Below are positions 1 to 3,663 of a stretch of DNA of 5,246 bases, piece by piece. The stretch covers positions 1 through 5,246 of the forward strand of contig JAQCKY010000222.1 of assembly GCA_027592155.1 (NCBI GenBank). The letters run 5' to 3'. Both the position numbers and the translations under genes were made by a program. The DNA comes from Pseudomonadota bacterium. GTDB taxonomy: Bacteria; Pseudomonadota; Alphaproteobacteria; Rhodospirillales; UBA2165. Position 1 is the first letter of the stretch; each line of letters opens with the position of its first letter. Below the pieces are notes generated by a model. That model was not told where the DNA came from and made no database searches. It was given only the letters and a program-made list of their open reading frames with translations.

Positions 1-69
1 CTTCGGTTCGCCATCCGTGAAGGCGGCCGTACCGTCGGCGCCGGCGTCGTCGCAGAAATCGTAGAGTAG
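1..69 (+). CDS. tuf: Elongation factor Tu, C-terminal end (partial)
   Basis: The first 23 codons are open from base 1 and end at TAG (67-69). They encode LRFAIREGGRTVGAGVVAEI followed by VE, which is the nearly invariant C-terminus of EF-Tu (beta-barrel domain 3). EF-Tu is the cytosolic GTPase that brings aminoacyl-tRNA to the ribosomal A site. The 5' part of the gene lies outside the window, so the GTPase domain cannot be inspected. The position just before tRNA-Trp and secE fits the tuf copy attached to the secE-nusG-rplKAJL-rpoBC cluster. No terminator is visible in the 22 bases before the tRNA, so the tRNA is probably transcribed with tuf (inference). Confidence 0.96.
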   Translation, partial: LRFAIREGGRTVGAGVVAEIVE

Positions 70-91
70 GAGAGAGACCGTCAGAGATAAT

Positions 92-167
<76 letters not shown>

Positions 168-210
168 TCTCGAGAATTAGAACCTGGTCCGCAAGGTAAG
201 TTTAGGGAAT

Positions 211-408
211 ATGGCAAAAACTAATCCACTGCAGTTTCTCCAGCAGGTGCGACAAGAAACGGCCAAGGTGACGTGGCCGTCGCGCAGGGAGACCATAACC
301 TCCACCATCATGGTATTCGTGATGGTATTCCTTGCGGCGATTTTCTTTTTTGCCGTGGATCAGGTGCTTTCGTTCTTGGTTAAACAGCTTTTTGGGTTTG
401 GGGGTTAG
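211..408 (+). CDS. secE: Preprotein translocase subunit SecE
   Basis: This 65-residue protein is the small membrane subunit of the SecYEG translocon, which clamps SecY and stabilises the export channel in the cytoplasmic membrane. The conserved amphipathic segment with VRQETAKVTWPS is at residues 13-24. One hydrophobic helix follows at about residues 32-58 (TIMVFVMVFLAAIFFFAV and onward). This is the short one-helix form typical of most bacteria; E. coli SecE is longer, with extra N-terminal helices. The ATG at 211 gives the full family N-terminus. The ribosome binding site is weak (AGGG at 204-207, very close to the start; AAGG at 193-196 is far). The gene ends four bases before the proposed nusG start, which suggests translational coupling. 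Confidence 0.97.
   Translation: MAKTNPLQFLQQVRQETAKVTWPSRRETITSTIMVFVMVFLAAIFFFAVDQVLSFLVKQLFGFGG
400..406 (+). promoter_or_regulatory. Ribosome binding site supporting a TTG start for nusG
   Basis: A run of five G followed by TT lies inside the last codons and stop of secE, eight bases upstream of TTG at 413. It is the best purine-rich site near the NusG N-terminus. Because it overlaps the secE stop codon (406-408), ribosomes finishing secE could reinitiate directly on nusG. The match to a Shine-Dalgarno sequence is imperfect (G-run rather than GGAGG). Confidence 0.5.
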
Positions 409-412
409 TCGT

Positions 413-943
413 TTGGCCGCTCAGTGGTACGTAATTCACGTCTATTCGGGATTTGAGAAGAAGGTCGCCGAATCGATCGAGGAGCAGGCTCGTCAGTCCC
501 ATTTGTCCGATGAGATTGAAACGGTTCTGGTTCCAGTAGAAGAAGTGGTCGAGCTTCGGCGCGGCTCGAAAGTAAGTGCGGAGAGGAAATTCTTTCCGGG
601 CTACGTTCTCGTAAAGATGGAACTGACGGACGAAAGCTGGCATTTGGTCAAAAATACGCCGAAGGTTACGGACTTTCTCGGCGGACGCGGGCGGCCGACG
701 CCGATCAGTGAAGCCGAGGCAAACCGCATCATTCATCAGGTCCAAGAAGGCATTGATCGGCCCAAACCGTCGATCACCTTTGAGATCGGTGAGCAGGTCC
801 GAGTTTGCGATGGACCTTTTACCTCGTTTAACGGCTTGGTGGAGGACGTTGATGAGGAAAAAGCGCGGCTCAAGGTCGCGGTGTCGATTTTCGGACGGGC
901 AACCCCCGTCGAGTTGGAATACGCCCAAGTCGAGAAACTTTAA
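413..943 (+). CDS. nusG: Transcription termination/antitermination factor NusG
   Basis: This 176-residue protein binds RNA polymerase beta' and beta through its N-terminal domain. It links the polymerase to Rho, or to ribosomal protein S10, through its C-terminal KOW domain. The N-terminal (NGN) domain starts with AAQWYVIHVYSGFEKKVAES and carries the conserved FFPGYVLVKM at about residues 60-69. The KOW domain covers about residues 123-176, with GEQVRVCDGPF near 126-136 and SIFGRATPVELEYAQVEKL at the end. The in-frame ATG at 332 would add 27 unrelated residues translated through secE, so I reject it. No ATG or GTG lies between it and the QWYVIHVYSGFEKK motif, which leaves TTG at 413. That start gives a normal family length and follows the secE stop by four bases. 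TTG at 398 is a less likely alternative. Confidence 0.96.
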   Translation: MAAQWYVIHVYSGFEKKVAESIEEQARQSHLSDEIETVLVPVEEVVELRRGSKVSAERKFFPGYVLVKMELTDESWHLVKNTPKVTDFLGGRGRPTPISEAEANRIIHQVQEGIDRPKPSITFEIGEQVRVCDGPFTSFNGLVEDVDEEKARLKVAVSIFGRATPVELEYAQVEKL

Positions 944-949
944 TTAACC

Positions 950-980
950 GTGTGGGAGGCCCGCCATGGCCGTACCACGC
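950..980 (+). promoter_or_regulatory. Probable ribosomal protein L1-binding leader stem-loop (rplK-rplA autoregulation)
   Basis: In the 65-base nusG-rplK gap, bases 950-955 (GTGTGG) can pair with 975-980 (CCACGC, one G-U pair). Bases 958-961 (GGCC) can pair with 968-971 (GGCC) around a six-base loop. The two helices are separated by an asymmetric internal loop, GA on the 5' side and GTA on the 3' side. The GTGGGAGG ... ACCAC signature with an internal loop is what I recall for leaders upstream of rplK in many bacteria. There, L1 binds a mimic of its 23S rRNA site and represses rplK-rplA translation. The fold and location are read from the sequence; the regulatory role is inferred from the family. 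Confidence 0.65.
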
Positions 981-1008
981 ACCCGGTGATTGTGAACTGA
1001 GGAATTAG

Positions 1009-1440
1009 ATGGCAAAGAAGATAACAGGTTACATCAAGCTCCAAATTCCAGCCGGGCAGGCTAATCCGTCTCCGCCCGTTGGTCCGGCGCTTGGTCAGGC
1101 AGGCCTTAACATCATGGAATTTTGTAAGGCCTTCAACGCGCATACCCAAAGCATGGAGCAGGGCATGCCGGTTCCGGTGACGATCTCCGTCTATCAGGAC
1201 CGGACATTCAGCTTTGAGTGCAAATCCCCGCCGGCGAGCTATTTCATCAAGAAAGCCGCCCGTAAGTCGAAAGGCGCGAAGCTTCCCGGCCAGGAAGTTA
1301 TCGGCAAGGTGACGATGGATCAGTTGCGCGAAATCGCAGAACTAAAGAAAGCTGATCTTAACGCCAACGATGTTGACGCCGCCTGCAAAATTCTTGCCGG
1401 TACCGCTCGTTCGATGGGCGTTACGGTGGAGGGCCAGTAA
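1009..1440 (+). CDS. rplK: 50S ribosomal protein L11
   Basis: L11 binds the GTPase-associated centre of 23S rRNA at the base of the L7/L12 stalk. It takes part in factor-dependent GTP hydrolysis and in RelA activation. The 143-residue length is typical. The N-terminal domain (about 1-70) carries the Pro-rich segment NPSPPVGPALGQAGLNIMEF at 19-38, the region where thiopeptide antibiotics act. The rRNA-binding C-terminal domain (about 75-143) ends with DAACKILAGTARSMGVTVEG. The Lys residues methylated by PrmA in E. coli are present (K3 or K4 region, and K40 counting Met). ATG 1009 is preceded by GAGGA at 999-1003, a good ribosome binding site. It is the first gene of the rplK-rplA pair behind the putative L1 leader. 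Confidence 0.99.
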   Translation: MAKKITGYIKLQIPAGQANPSPPVGPALGQAGLNIMEFCKAFNAHTQSMEQGMPVPVTISVYQDRTFSFECKSPPASYFIKKAARKSKGAKLPGQEVIGKVTMDQLREIAELKKADLNANDVDAACKILAGTARSMGVTVEGQ

Positions 1441-2151
1441 ATGAGCAAATCTGGAAAAAGAATGAAAAGCGCCTATGAAGCCGTTGATCGCTCGACGGTC
1501 TATGGTGTTGCGGCGGCGGTGAAGTTGGTTAAAGACAATAAAAAAACCAAGTTCGACGAAACCGTTGAGATCGCGATGAACCTTGGTGTCGATCCGCGTC
1601 ATTCGGACCAAATGGTTCGGGGCGTTGTCGAGTTACCCCACGGTACGGGCAAGGCGTCCACGGTCGCCGTTTTCGCCAAAGGCGATAAGGCCGATGAGGC
1701 AAAAGCCGCCGGTGCGGATATTGTGGGTGACGACGATCTTGCGGAAAAAATTCAAAATGGCGAAATCGCATTTGATCGCTGTATTGCCACGCCGGATATG
1801 ATGGGCGTTGTCGGTCGCCTGGGAAAGATTTTAGGCCCGCGCGGTTTGATGCCCAATCCGAAGTTGGGTACCGTCACACAGGATGTTGCAGCGGCTGTTC
1901 GATCGGCAAAAGCCGGTGCGATTGAATTCCGGGTTGAGAAAGCGGGGATTATCCACGCCGGTATCGGAAAGTCGAGTTTTAGCGAACAAGCGCTGGTTGA
2001 GAATGTCGGCGCGTTTATCGATGCAATCGTTAAGGCGAAACCGACCGGCGCCAAAGGGACGTATCTTAAGAATGTCAGCATCTCCTCGACCATGGGGCCG
2101 GGGGTGAAGCTGGATTTAGCGAATTTGGGCGGCGAGGGCGCTGCCAAATAA
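1441..2151 (+). CDS. rplA: 50S ribosomal protein L1
   Basis: L1 forms the mobile L1 stalk that handles deacylated tRNA at the E site, and in many bacteria it represses its own operon. The 236-residue length matches the family (E. coli 234). Domain I comes from both ends of the chain and domain II is inserted in the middle. The L1 signature GRLGKILGPRGLMPNPKLG lies at residues 125-143. The C-terminal STMGPGVKLD holds T217, M218 and G219, which are rRNA-contact residues in the family. The ATG directly follows the rplK stop with no spacer. The binding site GGAGG (1428-1432) lies inside the end of rplK, so the two genes are almost certainly translationally coupled. Both L1 and its probable mRNA target are in this window. 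Confidence 0.99.
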   Translation: MSKSGKRMKSAYEAVDRSTVYGVAAAVKLVKDNKKTKFDETVEIAMNLGVDPRHSDQMVRGVVELPHGTGKASTVAVFAKGDKADEAKAAGADIVGDDDLAEKIQNGEIAFDRCIATPDMMGVVGRLGKILGPRGLMPNPKLGTVTQDVAAAVRSAKAGAIEFRVEKAGIIHAGIGKSSFSEQALVENVGAFIDAIVKAKPTGAKGTYLKNVSISSTMGPGVKLDLANLGGEGAAK

Positions 2152-2189
2152 GGAATTTCGGGGCAGTCGATTTACTCACGGCCCCGGGA

Positions 2190-2209
2190 TTGGAGAGCTT
2201 GCTCTCCAA
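2190..2209 (+). promoter_or_regulatory. Perfect hairpin with a CTTG loop just after rplA
   Basis: TTGGAGAG (2190-2197) pairs perfectly with CTCTCCAA (2202-2209) around CTTG (2198-2201). CUUG is a stable RNA tetraloop, and its C and G can also pair. A looser six-base helix, CGGGGC (2159-2164) with GCCCCG (2181-2186), lies just upstream. No T-run follows, so it is not a typical intrinsic terminator. It may be the first helix of the L10 leader, a processing site, or a 3' end stabiliser for rplK-rplA mRNA. I cannot choose among these from sequence alone. Confidence 0.6.
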
Positions 2210-2400
2210 CCTGTCCGAGACTGCAGGTATCGAAGCCTAATTGGGCCGAGATGTAATGGGTAACCGCCTGTATAGACAGTAAGGCCTAAGGCTTGAAGAT
2301 ACAGTCTGTGTTTTTGAGTGGCTTGAACTGACAACTTGGATAGGGCGAGCGTACTTTCGATCGTTTGAGTGTTTTGCGATTGAAGGTACAGGTGCCAACC

Positions 2401-2427
2401 GCACTGAGAACATGGTGTTTTCGGTGC
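2401..2427 (+). promoter_or_regulatory. 12-bp hairpin upstream of the rplJ ribosome binding site
   Basis: GCACTGAGAACA (2401-2412) pairs over its full length with TGTTTTCGGTGC (2416-2427), including two G-U pairs, leaving a three-base loop TGG. It ends on the base before the small hairpin that holds the rplJ ribosome binding site, so the two could stack. A downstream helix of this kind fits a leader in which L10 binding upstream changes access to the start region. No T-run follows, so it is not a terminator. Confidence 0.65.
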
Positions 2428-2442
2428 ATCGTCGGAGACGAT
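2428..2442 (+). promoter_or_regulatory. Hairpin enclosing the rplJ ribosome binding site
   Basis: ATCGTC (2428-2433) pairs perfectly with GACGAT (2437-2442) around the loop GGA (2434-2436). The rplJ ribosome binding site GGAGA (2434-2438) fills the loop and the first two stem bases, seven bases before the GTG start at 2446. When folded, the site is partly hidden and its core GGA is held in a tight three-base loop. This suggests that rplJ initiation depends on RNA folding, in line with L10 feedback control (inference). Confidence 0.6.
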
Positions 2443-2445
2443 AAA

Positions 2446-2961
2446 GTGGACCGTACAGAAAAAGAAGAGATGGTCTCTTGGCTTAAGCAGATGTTCGATG
2501 AGTCGGCAACGATCGTCGTCACCCATTACAGTGGGTTGACGGTCGGTGAGATGACCGAGTTGCGAGCAAAAATGCGAGAGGCAGGGGCCGGATTTAAGGT
2601 CTCTAAGAATCGCCTCACGCGCCTTGCCCTAGATGGAACAGCGATCAACGACCTGAGCGACATGTTTAAGGGACCGACGGGCATTGCCTATTCGGCAGAC
2701 CCCGTCGCAGCCGCGAAGGTTGCTGTGAACTTTGCCAAGGACAACGAAAAGCTTGTTGTTCTGGGTGGCGCGTTCGGCGAACAGTTACTGGATGTTGCAG
2801 GGATCAATGCCCTAGCGAAACTTCCCTCTCTCGATGAGATTAGGGGGTCGTTGGTTGGTCTTTTGCAGGCTCCGGCAACCAAAGTGGCCGGGGTGCTTCA
2901 AGCACCCGCGGGGCAAGTTGCTCGCGTCATTGGCGCGTATGCGAGCAGCGAAGCCGCGTAG
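2446..2961 (+). CDS. rplJ: 50S ribosomal protein L10
   Basis: L10 anchors the L7/L12 dimers to 23S rRNA next to L11, forming the stalk that recruits translation factors. As the L10(L12) complex it usually represses its own mRNA. The protein has 171 residues from the GTG at 2446. It begins MDRTEKEEMVSWLKQMF, which matches the start usual in alphaproteobacteria, and the site GGAGA at 2434-2438 supports it. In-frame TTG or other codons further upstream run through the leader hairpins and are rejected. The globular domain contains FKVSKNRL (50-57) and FKGPTGIAYS. PSLDEIRGSLVGLLQAPA starts near residue 127 and leads into the C-terminal helix that binds L7/L12 dimers, ending ARVIGAYASSEAA. rplL follows after 42 bases. 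Confidence 0.98.
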   Translation: MDRTEKEEMVSWLKQMFDESATIVVTHYSGLTVGEMTELRAKMREAGAGFKVSKNRLTRLALDGTAINDLSDMFKGPTGIAYSADPVAAAKVAVNFAKDNEKLVVLGGAFGEQLLDVAGINALAKLPSLDEIRGSLVGLLQAPATKVAGVLQAPAGQVARVIGAYASSEAA

Positions 2962-3003
2962 TTGGTCACGTCGTACACAATTCAAGCCTAAGGAAACGAG
3001 AAA

Positions 3004-3381
3004 ATGGCAGACATCGAAAAAATTGCAGAAGAATTATCGAAACTCACGGTCATCGAGGCCGCCGATCTCAGCAAGCTGCTTGAAGAGCAGTGGGGCGTTT
3101 CGGCTGCGGCTCCGGTTGCAGTTGCTGCTGCACCTGGTGCGGGTGGCGGCGAAGCTGCGGCTGAAGAAAAGGACACCTTCGACGTGATCCTGGCAGCGCA
3201 CGGTGAAAAGAAGATCAATGTTATTAAGGAAGTCCGCGCGATTACCGGTCTTGGCCTAAAAGAAGCCAAGGATCTGGTCGAAGCGGCGCCGAAAGCTGTT
3301 AAAGAAGGCGCCACGAAGGATGAGGCGGATGAGATCAAGGCTAAGCTCGAAGCCGCCGGTGCTACGGTGGAATTGAAGTAG
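3004..3381 (+). CDS. rplL: 50S ribosomal protein L7/L12
   Basis: L7/L12 is the multi-copy stalk protein that recruits EF-Tu, EF-G, IF2 and release factors and stimulates their GTPase activity. The 125-residue chain shows all three parts. Residues 1-33 are the dimerising, L10-binding helices (KIAEELSKLTVIEAADLSKLL). Residues 34-54 are a flexible Ala/Pro/Gly hinge. Residues 55-125 are the factor-binding domain with KKINVIKEVRAITGLGLKEAKDLVE near 69-93. The ATG at 3004 is preceded by TAAGGA (2989-2994), a good ribosome binding site at nine bases. This site, stronger and unstructured compared with that of rplJ, could help make the excess of L12 over L10 that the stalk needs (inference). Confidence 0.99.
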   Translation: MADIEKIAEELSKLTVIEAADLSKLLEEQWGVSAAAPVAVAAAPGAGGGEAAAEEKDTFDVILAAHGEKKINVIKEVRAITGLGLKEAKDLVEAAPKAVKEGATKDEADEIKAKLEAAGATVELK

Positions 3382-3538
3382 GTCAAGACTTCGCGACCGG
3401 GACTTTGTCCCAAACGACGACCCATTAGCCGCTTGCGGTTCCCGACAACACGTTCGGGCCGCAGCGGCCGGTGGCAAAAATGAGTGTCACATTTGCCCGT
3501 ATGGCCGCGCCGAGGCCGGGAAAGCGGATGTGCAGTTC

Positions 3539-3561
3539 CAGCGGTTATCACCGCTGATTTT
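3539..3561 (+). terminator. Possible weak terminator or attenuator between rplL and rpoB
   Basis: CAGCGGT (3539-3545) pairs perfectly with ACCGCTG (3550-3556) around the loop TATC. It is followed by ATTTT (3557-3561). The seven-pair GC-rich stem has the shape of an intrinsic terminator, but the T-run is only four bases and is broken by A. It would probably stop only a fraction of polymerases, which would suit an attenuator ahead of rpoB. It could equally be only a processing or stability element. Confidence 0.4.
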
Positions 3562-3604
3562 AAGTTACCGCCGGTCTTGGCGGTGGCGTTGCGATTATCC
3601 GGGA

Positions 3605-3623
3605 TACCTCTGCGGCGGAGGTA
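3605..3623 (+). promoter_or_regulatory. Hairpin upstream of rpoB
   Basis: TACCTC (3605-3610) pairs perfectly with GAGGTA (3618-3623) around a seven-base loop TGCGGCG. The helix ends 40 bases before the rpoB start. Its 3' arm contains GAGG, a ribosome-binding-like sequence masked by pairing, but no start codon follows at a useful distance. The role is unknown; it may mark an RNA processing or protein-binding site in the rpoB leader. Confidence 0.45.
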
Positions 3624-3663
3624 AGCTGGGTGATTGCGAGTGTGTTATGCACAAGGAGCTGCA

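Larger units (their letters stand above)
2152..2445 (+). promoter_or_regulatory. rplJ 5' leader of the L10-leader type, core at 2219-2280
   Basis: This 294-base gap contains no convincing gene. At its core, ACTG (2220-2223) can pair with CAGT (2277-2280) and CAGG (2224-2227) with CCTG (2267-2270). This leaves six unpaired bases, TATAGA (2271-2276), on the 3' side only. Two helices joined by a one-sided, GA-containing loop form a kink-turn-like element. The order AGACTGCAGG ... CCTG-TATAGACAGT resembles the L10 leader of other bacteria, where the L10(L12) complex binds the mRNA and represses rplJ-rplL translation. Inside the loop, GCCT (2235-2238) can pair with GGGC (2243-2246). The leader also holds the hairpins listed separately. 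Regulation is inferred from the family and position. I see no strong terminator, so control is more likely translational. Confidence 0.75.
3382..3663 (+). promoter_or_regulatory. Hairpin-rich rplL-rpoB spacer
   Basis: This 282-base gap has no convincing gene. By eye it holds a series of short inverted repeats: 3399-3411 (GGGAC/GTCCC), 3427-3440 (AGCCG/CGGTT with a CTTG loop), 3457-3469 (GGCCG/CGGCC), 3473-3497 (GGCAAA/TTTGCC at its base), 3539-3556, 3567-3584 (ACCGCC/GGCGGT) and 3605-3623. In E. coli the equivalent spacer carries a partial terminator and an RNase III site that lower rpoBC expression relative to the ribosomal proteins. A similar role is plausible here but rests on position only. 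No clear promoter for rpoB was found. The end of the gap supplies the rpoB ribosome binding site AGGAG (3654-3658). Confidence 0.6.

Noticed and set aside
332..412. ATG at 332 as the nusG start, giving a 203-residue protein
   Set aside because: The extra 27 residues are an out-of-frame reading of secE and do not resemble any NusG N-terminus; the family starts close to QWYVIHVYSGFEKK.
380..928. Long open frame on the minus strand opposite nusG
   Set aside because: It lies entirely antisense to a well-recognised gene, shows no family motif, and its composition is what a mirror frame gives.
2256..2282. Short frame ATG GGT ... TAA (MGNRLYRQ) in the L10 leader core
   Set aside because: No ribosome binding site, and the bases are explained by the kink-turn pairing.
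2325..2356. Possible promoter inside the rplJ leader (CTGACA, 18-base gap, TACTTT)
   Set aside because: The -35-like match is fair but the -10-like element matches only about half the consensus and the spacing is long; chance matches of this quality are common.
2365..2445. Upstream extension of rplJ from an in-frame TTG at 2365
   Set aside because: It would translate through the leader hairpins, gives residues not seen in L10, and the GTG at 2446 has a proper binding site and the expected N-terminus.
2988..3551. Long minus-strand frame opposite rplL and the rplL-rpoB gap
   Set aside because: It is rich in Ala and Ser because it mirrors the Ala-rich rplL coding sequence; no recognisable domain and no supporting ribosome binding site.
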